From Metallyticus violacea (taxonomy: Eukaryota; Arthropoda; Insecta; Mantodea; Metallyticidae), in contig JAUJEO010000019.1 in assembly GCA_030762175.1 (NCBI GenBank), forward strand, positions 6,578,001-6,642,000: a stretch of 64,000 nucleotides of DNA, in the 5' to 3' direction. Position 1 is the stretch's first letter. The number at the start of each line of letters is the position of its first letter. The position numbers and the translations under genes were made by a program. The notes under the pieces are model-generated. The model was not told the DNA's origin and ran no database searches. It saw only the letters and a list, made by a program, of their open reading frames with translations. Below are positions 11,360-23,916 of the stretch, piece by piece.

Positions 11360-12470
11360 TTGATAGCCTTAGACAAGCATATTATGCGCAAAGAATGTCG
11401 AAAAGAAAAAAATTTTTTTTCGAAGTTTGGAAACTTCCTTAGAATCACTTTTTTTCCATTCTTATTTGAGATAACTTGTTCTCTTTCATTATACTTGTTT
11501 GATAGCCTTAGACAAGCATATTATGCGCAAAGAATCTCGAAAAGAAAAAAATTTTATTTCGAAGTTTGGAAACTTCGTTAGAATCACTTTTTTTCCGTTC
11601 TTATTTGAGATAACTGGTTCTCTTTCATTATACTAGTTTGATAGTCTCAGAAAAGCATATTATGCGCAAAGAATCTAGAAAAGAAAAAAATTTTTTTTCG
11701 AAGATTGGAAACCTCATTAGAATCACTTTTTTTCCGTTCTTATTTGAGATAACTGGTTCTCTTTCATTATACTAGTTTGATAGCCTCAGACAAGCATATT
11801 ATGCGCAAAGAATCTCGAAAAGAAAAAAATTTTTTTTGAAGTTTGGAAACTTCCTTAGAATCACTTTTTTTCCATTCTTATTTGAGATAACTTGTTCTCT
11901 TTCATTATACTAGTTTGATAGCCTTAGACAAGCATATTATGCGCAAAGAATCTCGAAAAGAAAAAAATTTTTTTTCGAAGTTTGGAAACTTCCTTAGAAT
12001 CACTTTTTTTCCATTCTTATTTGAGATAACTTGTTCTCTTTCATTATACTTGTTTGATAGCCTTAGACAAGCATATTATGCGCAAAGAATCTCGAAAAGA
12101 AAAAATTTTTTTTTCGAAGTTTGGAAACTTCGTTAGAATCACTTTTTTTCCGTTCTTATTTGAGATAACTGGTTCTCTTTCATTATACTAGTTTGATAGC
12201 CTCAGACAAGCATATTATGCGCAAAGAATCTCGAAAAGAAAAAAATTTTTTTTCGAAGTTTGGAAACTTCCTTAGAATCACTTTTTTTCCATTCTTATTT
12301 GAGATAACTTGTTCTCTTTCATTATACTTGTTTGATAGCCTTAGACAAGCATATTATGCGCAAAGAATCTCGAAAAGAAAAAAATTTTTTTTCGAAGTTT
12401 GGAAACTTCGTTATAATCACTTTTTTCCGTTCTTATTTAAGATTACTGGTTCTCTTTCATTATACTAGTT
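11360..12470 (+). repeat. Segment repeated at 30800-31910 (offset about 19440)
   Basis: The order of ccattc/tacttg, gtctcag/gattgg and A/T-tract variants is the same as at 30800-31910, including a monomer with the C lost after the T tract (ttttttttgaag, near 11837 and 31275). Internal spacing shows a four-monomer sub-period (11360 to 11915, 30800 to 31354). The copy at 30800 has its own 1-bp deletion (cctcagcaagc at about 31226). Confidence 0.75.
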
Positions 12471-12608
12471 TGATAGCTTCAGACAAGCATATTATGCGCA
12501 AAGAATCTCGAAAAGAAAAAAATTTTTTTTCGAAGTTTGGAAACTTCGTTAGAATCACTTTTTTTCCGTTCTTATTTGAGATAACTTGTTCTCTTTCATT
12601 ATACTAGT

Positions 12609-14360
12609 TTGATAGCCTCAGACAAGCATATTATGCGCAAAGAATCTCGAAAAGAAAAAAATGTTTTTTCGAAGTTTGGAAACTTCCTTAGAATCACTTT
12701 TTTTCCATTCTTATTTGAGATAACTTGTTCTCTTTCATTATACTTGTTTGATAGCCTTAGACAAGCATATTATGCACAAATATTCTCGAAAAGAAAAAAA
12801 TTTTTTTTCGAAGTTTGGAAACTTCGTTAGAAACACTTTTTTTCCGTTCTTATTTGAGATAACTGGTTCTCTTTCATTATACTAGTTTGATAGCCTCAGA
12901 AAAGCATATTATGCGCAAAGAATCTAGAAAAGAAAAAAATTTTTTTTCGAAGATTGGAAACCTCGTTAGAATCACTTTTTTTCCGTTCTTATTTGAGATA
13001 ACTGGTTCTCTTTCATTATACTAGTTTGATAGCCTCAGACAAGCATATTATGCGCAAATAATCTGGAAAAGAAAAAAATTTTTTTTCGAAGTTTGGAAAC
13101 TTCCTTAGAATCACTTTTTTTCCATTCTTATTTGAGATAACTTGTTCTCTTTCATTATACTAGTTTGATAGCCTTAGACAAGCATATTATGCGCAAAGAA
13201 TCTCGAAAAGAAAAAAATTTTTTTTAAGAAGTTTGGAAACTTCGTTAGAATCACTTTTTTTCCGTTCTTATTTAAGATAACTTGTTCTCTTTCATTATAC
13301 TAATTTGATAGCCTTAGACAAGCATATTATGCGCAAAGAATCTCGAAAAGAAAAAAATTTTTTTTCGAAGTTTGGAAACTTCGTTAGAATCACTTTTTTT
13401 CCGTTCTTATTTGAGATAACTGGTTCTCTTTCATTATACTAGTTTGATAGCCTCAGACAAGCATATTATGCGCAAAGAATCTCGAAAAGAAAAAAAATTT
13501 TTTTCGAAGTTTGGAAACTTCCTTAGAATCACTTTTTTTCCATTCTTATTTGAGATAACTTGTTCTCTTTCATTATACTTGTTTGATAGCCTTAGACAAG
13601 CATATTATGCGCAAAGAATCTCGAAAAGAAAAAAATTTTTTTTCGAAGTTTGGAAACTTCGTTAGAATCACTTTTTTTCCGTTCTTATTTGAGATAACTG
13701 GTTCTCTTTCATTATACTAGTTTGATAGCCTCAGAAAAGCATATTATGCGCAAAGAATCTCTAAAAGAAAAAATTTTTTTTTCGAAGTTTGGAAACTTCG
13801 TTAGAATCACTTTTTTTCCGTTCTTATTTGAGATAACTGGTTCTCTTTCATTATACTAGTTTGATAGCCTCAGAAAAGCATATTATGCGCAAAGAATCTA
13901 GAAAAGAAAAAAATTTTTTTTCGAAGATTGGAAACCTCGTTAGAATCACTTTTTTTCCGTTCTTATTTGAGATAACTGGTTCTCTTTCATTATACTAGTT
14001 TGATAGCCTCAGAAAAGCATAGGTATGCCCAAAGAATCTCGAAAAGAAAAAAAATTTTTTTCGAAGTTTGGAAACTTCGTTAGAATCACTTTTTTTCCGT
14101 TCTTATTTGAGATAACTGGTTCTCTTTCATTATACTAGTTTGATAGCCTCAGACAAGCATATTATGCGCAAAGAATCTCGAAAAGAAAAAAATTTTTTTT
14201 CGAAGTTTGGAAACTTCCTTAGAATCACTTTTTTTCCATTCTTATTTGATATAACTTGTTCTCTTTTATTATACTTGTTTGATAGCCTTAGACAAGCATA
14301 TTATGCGCAAAGAATCTCGAAAAGAAAAAAATTTTTTTTCGAAGTTTGGAAACTTCGTTA
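12609..14360 (+). repeat. Segment shared with 7054-8805 and 19683-21434
   Basis: Starting one monomer before the acaaatattc marker (7221, 12776, 19850), the three segments carry the same monomer order: ctagaaaag, ctggaaaag, aagaag with tactaa, ctctaaaag, ctagaaaag, GG-loop palindrome (8461, 14017, 21091) and gatataac. Offsets are 5555-5556 and 7074 bp. Each copy has private point changes, so these are older relatives than HOR copies A and B. Confidence 0.82.
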
Positions 14361-14484
14361 GAATCACTTTTTTTCTGTTCTTATTTAAGATTACTGGTTC
14401 TCTTTTATTATACTTGTTTGATAGCCTTAGACAAGCATATTATGCGCAAAGAATCTCGAAAAGAAAAAAATTTTTTTTCGAAGT

Positions 14485-16299
14485 TTGGAAACTTGGTTAG
14501 AATCACTTTTTTTCCGTTCTTATTTAAGATTACTGGTTCTCTTTCATTATACTAGTTTGATAGCCTCAGACAAGCATATTATGCGCAAAGAATCTCGAAA
14601 AGAAAAAATTTTTTTTTCGAAGTTTGGAAACTTCCTTAGAATCACTTTTTTTCCATTCTTATTTGAGATAACTTGTTCTCTTTCATTATACTTGTTTGAT
14701 AGCCTTAGACAAGCATATTGCAAAGAATCTCGAAAAGAAAAAAATTTTTTTTCGAAGTTTGGAAACTTCGTTATAATCACTTTTTTCCGTTCTTATTTAA
14801 GATTACTGGTTCTCTTTCACTATACTAGTTTGATAGCCTCAGACAAGCATATTATGCGCAAAGAATCTCGAAAAGAAAAAAATTTTTTTTCGAAGTTTGG
14901 AAACTTCGTTAGAATCACTTTTTTTCCGTTCTTATTTGAGATAACTTGTTCTCTTTCATTATACTAGTTTGATAGCCTTAGACAAGCATATTATGCGCAA
15001 AGAATCTCGAAAAGAAAAAATTTTTTTTTCGAAGTTAGGAAACTTCGTTAGAATCACTTTTTTTCCGTTCTTATTTAAGATTACTGGTTCTCTTTCATTA
15101 TACTAGTTTGATAGCCTCAGACAAGCATATTTTGCGCAAAGAATCTCGAAAAGATTAAAATTTTATTTCGAAGTTTGGAAACTTCGTTAGAATCACTTTT
15201 TTTCCGTTCTTATTTGAGATAACTGGTTCTCTTTCATTATACTAGTTTGATAGCCTCAGACAAGCATATTATGCGCAAAGAATCTCGAAAAGAAAAAAAT
15301 TTTTTTTCGAAGTTTGGAAACTTCCTTAGAATCACTTTTTTTCCATTCTTATTTGAGATAACTTGTTCTCTTTCATTATACTAGTTTGATAGCCTTAGAC
15401 AAGCATATTATGCGCAAACAATCTCGAAAAGAAAAAAATTTTTTTTCGAAGTTTGGAAACTTCGTTAGAATCACTTTTTTTCCGTTCTTATTTAAGATTA
15501 CTGGTTCTCTTTCATTATACTAGTTTGATAGCCTCAGACAAGCATATTATGCGCAAAGAATCTCGAAAAGAAAAAAATTTTATTTCGAAGTTTGGAAACT
15601 TCGTTAGAATCACTTTTTTTCCGTTCTTATTTGAGATAACTGGTTCTCTTTCATTATACTAGTTTGATAGCCTCAGAAAAGCATATTATGCGCAAAGAAT
15701 CTCTAAAAGAAAAAATTTTTTTTTCGAAGTTTGTAAACTTCGTTAGAATCACTTTTTTTCCGTTCTTATTTGAGATAACTGGTTCTCTTTCATTATACTA
15801 GTTTGATAGCCTCAGAAAAGCATAGGTATGCGCAAAGAATCTCGAAAAGAAAAAAATTTTTTTTCGAAGTTTGGAAACTTCGTTAGAATCACTTTTTTTC
15901 CGTTCTTATTTGAGATAACTTGTTCTCTTTCATTATACTTGTTTGATAGCCTTAGACAAGCATATTGCAAAGAATCTCGAAAAGAAAAAAATTTTTTTTC
16001 GAAGTTTGGAAACTTCGTTATAATCACTTTTTTTCCATTCTTATTTGAGATAACTTGTTCTCTTTCATTATACTAGTTTGATAGCCTTAGACAAGCATAT
16101 TATGCGCAAAGAATCTCGAAAAGAAAAAAATTTTTTTTCGAAGTTTGGAAACTTCCTTAGAATCACTTTTTTTCCATTCTTATTTGAGATAACTTGTTCT
16201 CTTTCATTATACTTGTTTGATAGCCTTAGACAAGCATATTATGCGCAAAGAATCTCGAAAAGAAAAAAAATTTTTTTCGAAGTTTGGAAACTTCGTTAG
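14485..16299 (+). repeat. Segmental duplicate, first copy (offset 2634, then 2911)
   Basis: 14485 to about 15400 matches 17119 to about 18040 at an offset of 2634. From 15453 to 16299 it matches 18364-19210 at an offset of 2911. The 277-bp change in offset is two extra monomers in the second copy. Both halves contain a 135-bp monomer (14719 and 15961 region) and the GG-loop palindrome at 15820. Confidence 0.8.
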
Positions 16300-17118
16300 A
16301 ATCACTTTTTTTCCGTTCTTATTTGAGATAACTGGTTCTCTTTCATTATACTAGTTTGATAGCGTCAGACAAGCATATTATGCGCAAAGAATCTCGAAAA
16401 GAAAAAAATTTTTTTTCGAAGTTTGGAAACTTCCTTAGAATCACTTTTTTTCCATTCTTATTTGAGATAACTTGTTCTCTTTCATTATTCTAGTTTGATA
16501 GCCTTAGACAAGCATATTATGCGCAAAGAATCTCGAAAAGAAAAAAATTTTTTTTAAGAAGTTTGGAAACTTCGTTAGAATCACTTTTTTTCCGTTCTTA
16601 TTTAAGATAACTTGTTCTCTTTCATTATACTAGTTTGATAGCCTTAGACAAGCATATTATGCGCAAAGAATCTCGAAAAGAAAAAAATTTTTTTTCGAAG
16701 TTTGGAAACTTCGTTATAATCACTTTTTTTCCGTTCTTATTTGAGATAACTGGTTCTCTTTCATTATACTAGTTTGATAGTCTCAGAAAAGCATATTATG
16801 CGCAAAGAATCTAGAAAAGAAAAAAATTTTTTTTCGAAGATTGGAAACCTCGTTAGAATCACTTTTTTTCCGTCCTTATTTGAGATAACTGGTTCTCTTT
16901 CATTATACTAGTTTGATAGCCTCAGACAAGCATATTATGCGCAAAGAATCTCGAAAAGAAAAAAATTTTTTTTCGAAGTTTGGAAACTTCCTTAGAATCA
17001 CTTTTTTTCCATTCTTATTTGAGATAACTTGTTCTCTTTCATTATACTAGTTTGATAGCCTTAGACAAGCATATTATGCGCAAAGAATCTCGAAAAGAAA
17101 AAAATTTTTTTTCGAAGT
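16300..17118 (+). repeat. HOR-family fragment between the two duplicates
   Basis: The monomers follow the order ttctag, aagaag, cgttataatc, gtctcagaaaagc/ccgtcc, ccattc, matching 9599-10320 and the beginning of copies A-C. It shows that the first HOR family was cut up and re-inserted by exchange between out-of-register copies. Confidence 0.75.
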
Positions 17119-19210
17119 TTGGAAACTTCGTTAGAATCACTTTTTTTCCGTTCTTATTTAAGATTACTGGTTCTCTTTCATTATACTAGTTTGATAGCCT
17201 CAGACAAGCATATTATGCGCAAAGAATCTCGAAAAGAAAAAATTTTTTTTTCGAAGTTTGGAAACTTCCTTAGAATCACTTTTTTTCCATTCTTATTTGA
17301 GATAACTTGTTCTCTTTCATTATACTTGTTTGATAGCCTTAGACAAGCATATTGCAAAGAATCTCGAAAAGAAAAAAATTTTTTTTCGAAGTTTGGAAAC
17401 TTCGTTATAATCACTTTTTTCCGTTCTTATTTAAGATTACTGGTTCTCTTTCACTATACTAGTTTGATAGCCTCAGACAAGCATATTATGCGCAAAGAAT
17501 CTCGAAAAGAAAAAAATTTTTTTTCGAAGTTTGGAAACTTCGTTAGAATCACTTTTTTTCCGTTCTTATTTGAGATAACTTGTTCTCTTTCATTATACTA
17601 GTTTGATAGCCTTAGACAAGCATATTATGCGCAAAGAATCTCGAAAAGAAAAAATTTTTTTTTCGAAGTTAGGAAACTTCGTTAGAATCACTTTTTTTCC
17701 GTTCTTATTTAAGATTACTGGTTCTCTTTCATTATACTAGTTTGATAGCCTCAGACAAGCATATTTTGCGCAAAGAATCTCGAAAAGATTAAAATTTTAT
17801 TTCGAAGTTTGGAAACTTCGTTAGAATCACTTTTTTTCCGTTCTTATTTGAGATAACTGGTTCTCTTTCATTATACTAGTTTGATAGCCTCAGACAAGCA
17901 TATTATGCGCAAAGAATCTCGAAAAGAAAAAAATTTTTTTTCGAAGTTTGGAAACTTCCTTAGAATCACTTTTTTTCCATTCTTATTTGAGATAACTTGT
18001 TCTCTTTCATTATACTAGTTTGATAGCCTTAGACAAGCATATTATGCGCAAAGAATCTCGAAAAGAAAAAAATTTTTTTTCGAAGTTTGGAAACTTCGTT
18101 ATAATCACTTTTTTTCCGTTCTTATTTAAGATAACTTGTTCTCTTTCATTATACTAGTTTGATAGCCTCAGACAAGCATATTATGCGCAAAGAATCTCGA
18201 AAAGAAAAAAATTTTTTTTCGAAGTTTGGAAACTTCGTTAGAATCACTTTTTTTCCGTTCTTATTTGAGATAACTTGTTCTCTTTCATTATACTAGTTTG
18301 ATAGCCTTAGACAAGCATATTATTCGCAAAGAATCTCGAAAAGAAAAAATTTTTTTTCGAAGTTTGGAAACTTCGTTAGAATCACTTTTTTTCCGTTCTT
18401 ATTTAAGATTACTGGTTTTCTTTCATTATACTAGTTTGATAGCCTCAGACAAGCATATTATGCGCAAAGAATCTCGAAAAGAAAAAAATTTTATTTCGAA
18501 GTTTGGAAACTTCGTTAGAATCACTTTTTTTCCGTTCTTATTTGAGATAACTGGTTCTCTTTCATTATACTAGTTTGATAGCCTCAGAAAAGCATATTAT
18601 GCGCAAAGAATCTCTAAAAGAAAAAAAATTTTTTTCGAAGTTTGGAAACTTCGTTAGAATCACTTTTTTTCCGTTCTTATTTGAGATAACTGGTTCTCTT
18701 TCATTATACTAGTTTGATAGCCTCAGAAAAGCATAGGTATGCGCAAAGAATCTCGAAAAGAAAAAAATTTTTTTTCGAAGTTTGGAAACTTCGTTAGAAT
18801 CACTTTTTTTCCGTTCTTATTTGAGATAACTTGTTCTCTTTCATTATACTTGTTTGATAGCCTTAGACAAGCATATTGCAAAGAATCTCGAAAAGAAAAA
18901 AATTTTTTTTCGAAGTTTGGAAACTTCGTTATAATCACTTTTTTTCCATTCTTATTTGAGATAACTTGTTCTCTTTCATTATACTAGTTTGATAGCCTTA
19001 GACAAGCATATTATGCGCAAAGAATCTCGAAAAGAAAAAAATTTTTTTTCGAAGTTTGGAAACTTCCTTAGAATCACTTTTTTTCCATTCTTATTTGAGA
19101 TAACTTGTTCTCTTTCATTATACTTGTTTGATAGCCTTAGACAAGCATATTATGCGCAAAGAATCTCGAAAAGAAAAAAATTTTTTTTCGAAGTTTGGAA
19201 ACTTCGTTAG
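17119..19210 (+). repeat. Segmental duplicate, second copy (two monomers longer)
   Basis: Counterpart of 14485-16299. It contains 135-bp monomers near 17350 and 18871, the ttagg/gattaaaa pair near 17669 and 17787, and the GG-loop palindrome at 18731. A monomer with tattcgcaaag and a shortened A6T8 block lies near 18298-18360. Confidence 0.8.
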
Positions 19211-19682
19211 AATCACTTTTTTTCCGTTCTTATTTGAGATAACTGGTTCTCTTTCATTATACTAGTTTGATAGCCTCAGACAAGCATATTATGCGCAAAG
19301 AATCTCGAAAAGAAAAAAATTTTTTTTCGAAGTTTGGAAACTTCGTTAGAATCACTTTTTTTCCGTTCTTATTTGAGATAACTTGTTCTCTTTCATTATA
19401 CTTGTTTGATAGCCTTAGACAAGCATATTATGCGCAAAGAATCTCGAAAAGAAAAAAATTTTTTTTCGAAGTTTGGAAACTTCGTTATAATCACTTTTTT
19501 CCGTTCTTATTTAAGATTACTGGTTCTCTTTCATTATACTAGTTTGATAGCCTCAGACAAGCATATTATGCGCAAAGAATCTCGAAAAGAAAAAAATTTT
19601 TTTTCGAAGTTTGGAAACTTCGTTAGAATCACTTTTTTTCCGTTCTTATTTGAGATAACTTGTTCTCTTTCATTATACTAGT

Positions 19683-22600
19683 TTGATAGCCTCAGACAAG
19701 CATATTATGCGCAAAGAATCTCGAAAAGAAAAAAATTTTTTTTCGAAGTTTGGAAACTTCCTTAGAATCACTTTTTTTCCATTCTTATTTGAGATAACTT
19801 GTTCTCTTTCATTATACTTGTTTGATAGCCTTAGACAAGCATATTATGCACAAATATTCTCGAAAAGAAAAAAATTTTTTTTCGAAGTTTGGAAACTTCG
19901 ATAGAATCACTTTTTTTCCGTTCTTATTTGAGATAACTGGTTCTCTTTCATTATACTAGTTTGATAGCCTCAGAAAAGCATATTATGCGCAAAGAATCTA
20001 GAAAAGAAAAAAATTTTTTTTCGAAGATTGGAAACCTCGTTAGAATCACTTTTTTTCCGTTCTTATTTGAGATAACTGGTTCTCTTTCATTATACTAGTT
20101 TGATAGCCTCAGACAAGCATATTATGCGCAAATAATCTGGAAAAGAAAAAAATTTTTTTTCGAAGTTTGGAAACATCCTTAGAATCACTTTTTTTCCATT
20201 CTTATTTGAGATAACTTGTTCTCTTTCATTATACTAGTTTGATAGCCTTAGACAAGCATATTATGCGCAAAGAATCTCGAAAAGAAAAACTTTTTTTTTA
20301 AGAAGTTTGGAAACTTCATTAGAATCACTTTTTTTCCGTTCTTATTTAAGATAACTTGTTCTCTTTCATTATACTAATTTGATAGCCTTAGACAAGCATA
20401 TTATGCGCAAAGAATCTCGAAAAGAAAAAAATTTTTTTTCGAAGTTTGGAAACTTCGTTAGAATCACTTTTTTTCCGTTCTTATTTGTGATAACTGGTTC
20501 TCTTTCATTATACTAGTTTGATAGCCTCAGACAAGCATATTATGCGCAAAGAATCTGGAAAAGAAAAAAAAATTTTTTCGAAGTTTGGAAACTTCCTTAG
20601 AATCACTTTTTTTCCATTCTTATTTCAGATAACTTGTTCTCTTTCATTATACTTGTTTGATAGCCTTAGACAAGCATATTATGCGCAAAGAATCTCGAAA
20701 AGAATAAAATTTTTTTTCGAAGTTTGGAAACTTCGTTAGAATCACTTTTTTTCCGTTCTTATTTGAGATAACTGGTTCTCTTTCATTATACTAGTTTGAT
20801 AGCCTCAGAAAAGCATATTATGCGCAAAGAATCTCTAAAAGAAAAAATTTTTTTTTCGAAGTTTGGAAACTTCGTTAGAATCACTTTTTTTCCGTTCTTA
20901 TTTGAGATAACTGGTTCTCTTTCATTATACTAGTTTGATAGCCTCAGAAAAGCATATTATGCGCAAAGAATCTAGAAAAGAAAAAAATTTTTTTTCGAAG
21001 ATTGGAAACCTCGTTAGAATCACTTTTTTTCCGTTCTTATTTGAGATAACTGGTTCTCTTTCATTATACTAGTTTGATAGCCTCAGAAAAGCATAGGTAT
21101 GCCCAAAGAATCTCGAAAAGAAAAAAAAAATTTTTCGAAGCTTGGAAACTTCGTTAGAATCACTTTTTTTCCGTTCTTATTTGAGATAACTGGTTCTCTT
21201 TCATTATACTAGTTTGATAGCCTCAGACAAGCATATTATGCGCAAAGAATCTCGAAAAGAAAAAAATTTTTTTTCGAAGTTTGGAAACTTCCTTAGAATC
21301 ACTTTTTTTCCATTCTTATTTGATATAACTTGTTCTCTTTTATTATACTTGTTTGATAGCCTTAGACAAGCATATTATGCGCAAAGAATCTCGAAAAGAA
21401 AAAAAATTTTTTTCGAAGTTTGGAAACTTCGTTAGAATCACTTTTTTTCTGTTCTTATTTAAGATTACTGGTTCTCTTTCATTATACTAGTTTGATAGCC
21501 TCAGACAAGCATATTATGCGCAAAGAATCTCGAAAAGAAAAAAATTTTTTTTCGAAGTTTGGAAACTTCCTTAGAATCACTTTTTTTCCATTCTTATTTG
21601 AGATAACTTGTTCTCTTTCATTATTCTAGTTTGATAGCCTTAGACAAGCATATTATGCGCAAAGAATCTCGAAAAGAAAAAAATTTTTTTTAAGAAGTTT
21701 GGAAACTTCGTTAGAATCACTTTTTTTCCGTTCTTATTTAAGATAACTTGTTCTCTTTCATTATGCTAGTTTGATAGCCTTAGACAAGCATATTATGCGC
21801 AAAGAATCTCGAAAAGAAAAAAATTTTTTTTCGAAGTTTGGAAACTTCGTTATAATCACTTTTTTTCCGTTCTTATTTTAGATAACTGGTTCTCTTTCAT
21901 TATACTAGTTTGATAGTCTCAGAAAAGCATATTATGCGCAAAGAATCTAGAAAAGAAAAAAATTTTTTTTCGAAGATTGGAAACCTCGTTAGAATCACTT
22001 TTTTTCCGTTCTTATTTGAGATAACTTGTTCTCTTTTATTATACTTGTTTGATAGCCTTAGACAAGCATATTATGCGCAAAGAATCTCGAAGAGAAAAAA
22101 AATTTTTTTCGAAGTTTGGAAACTTCGTTAGAATCACTTTTTTTCTGTTCTTATTTAAGATTACTGGTTCTCTTTCATTATATTAGTTTGATAGCCTCAG
22201 ACAAGCATATTATGCGCAAAGAATCTCGAAAAGAAAAAAAATTTTTTTCGAAGTTTGGAAACTTCCTTAGAATCACTTTTTTTCCATTCTTATTTGAGAT
22301 AACTTGTTCTCTTTCATTATTCTAGTTTGATAGCCTTAGACAAGCATATTATGCGCAAAGAATCTCGAAAAGAAAAAAATTTTTTTTAAGAAGTTTGGAA
22401 ACTTCGTTAGAATCACTTTTTTTCCGTTCTTATTTAAGATAACTTGTTCTCTTTCATTATACTAGTTTGATAGCCTTAGACAAGCATATTATGCGCAAAG
22501 AATCTCGAAAAGAAAAAAATTTTTTTTCGAAGTTTGGAAACTTCGTTATAATCACTTTTTTTCCGTTCTTATTTGAAATAACTGGTTCTCTTTCATTATA

Positions 22601-23916
22601 CTAGTTTGATAGTCTCAGAAAAGCATATTATGCGCAAAGAATCTAGAAAAGAAAAAAATTTTTTTTCGAAGATTGGAAACCTCGTTAGAATCACTTTTTT
22701 TCCGTCCTTATTTGAGATAACTGGTTCTCTTTCATTATACTAGTTTGATAGCCTCAGACAAGCACATTATGCGCAAAGAATCTCGAAAAGAAAAAAATTT
22801 TTTTTCGAAGTTTGGAAACTTCCTTAGAATCACTTTTTTTCCATTCTTATTTGAGATAACTTGTTCTCTTTCATTATACTAGTTTGATAGCCTTAGACAA
22901 GCATATTATGCGCAAAGAATCTCGAAAAGAAAAAAATTTTTTTTCGAAGTTTGGAAACTTCGTTAGAATCACTTTTTTTCCGTTCTTATTTAAGATTACT
23001 GGTTCTCTTTCATTATACTAGTTTGATAGCCTCAGACAAGCATATTATGCGCAAAGAATCTCGAAAAGAAAAAAATTTTTTTTCGAAGTTTGGAAACTTC
23101 CTTAGAATCACTTTTTTTCCATTCTTATTTGAGATAACTTGTTCTCTTTCATTATACTTGTTTGATAGCCTTAGACAAGCATATTGCAAAGAATCTCGAA
23201 AAGAAAAAAATTTTTTTTCGAAGTTTGGAAACTTCGTTATAATCACTTTTTCCGTTCTTATTTAAGATTACTGGTTCTCTTTCACTATACTAGTTTGATA
23301 GCCTCAGACAAGCATATTATGCGCAAAGAATCTCGAAAAGAAAAAAATTTTTTTTCGAAGTTTGGAAACTTCGTTAGAATCACTTTTTTTCCGTTCTTAT
23401 TTGAGATAACTTGTTCTCTTTCATTATACTAGTTTGATAGCCTTAGACAAGCATATTATGCGCAAATAATCTCGAAAAGAAAAATTTTTTTTTCGAAGTT
23501 AGGAAACTTCGTTAGAATCACTTTTTTTCCGTTCTTATTTAAGATTACTGGTTCTCTTTCATTATACTAGTTTGATAGCCTCAGACAAGCATATTTTGCG
23601 CAAAGAATCTCGAAAAGATTAAAATTTTATTTCGAAGTTTGGAAACTTCGTTAGAATCACTTTTTTTCCGTTCTTATTTGAGATAACTGGTTCTCTTTCA
23701 TTATACTAGTTTGATAGCCTCAGACAAGCATATTATGCGCAAAGAATCTCGAAAAGAAAAAAATTTTTTTTCGAAGTTTGGAAACTTCCTTAGAATCACT
23801 TTTTTTCCATTCTTATTTGAGATAACTTGTTCTCTTTCATTATACTAGTTTGATAGCCTTAGACAAGCATATTATGCGCAAAGAATCTCGAAAAGAAAAA
23901 AATTTTTTTTCGAAGT
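19683..23916 (+). repeat. Long segmental copy of 7054-11290 (offset about 12630)
   Basis: Corresponding positions are 7054/19683, 7888/20518, 8584/21214, 9280/21910, 9486/22116 and 10321/22951, so more than 4 kb of monomer order is shared. The right copy has private changes: A9T6 near 20568, A10T5 near 21126, a ttatgctag monomer near 21764 and a tattttagataac monomer near 21877. Confidence 0.8.
21420..23916 (+). repeat. 2497-bp tandem duplication, left copy (18 monomers)
   Basis: Matches 23917-26413. Rare variants occur once in each copy at the same relative place: ttatgctag (21764 and about 24261), tattttagataac (21877 and about 24374), tattgaaataac-type change (about 22574 and 25071), and one 135-bp monomer. 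The unit is 2497 rather than 2502 bp because of short and long monomer variants. Confidence 0.88.
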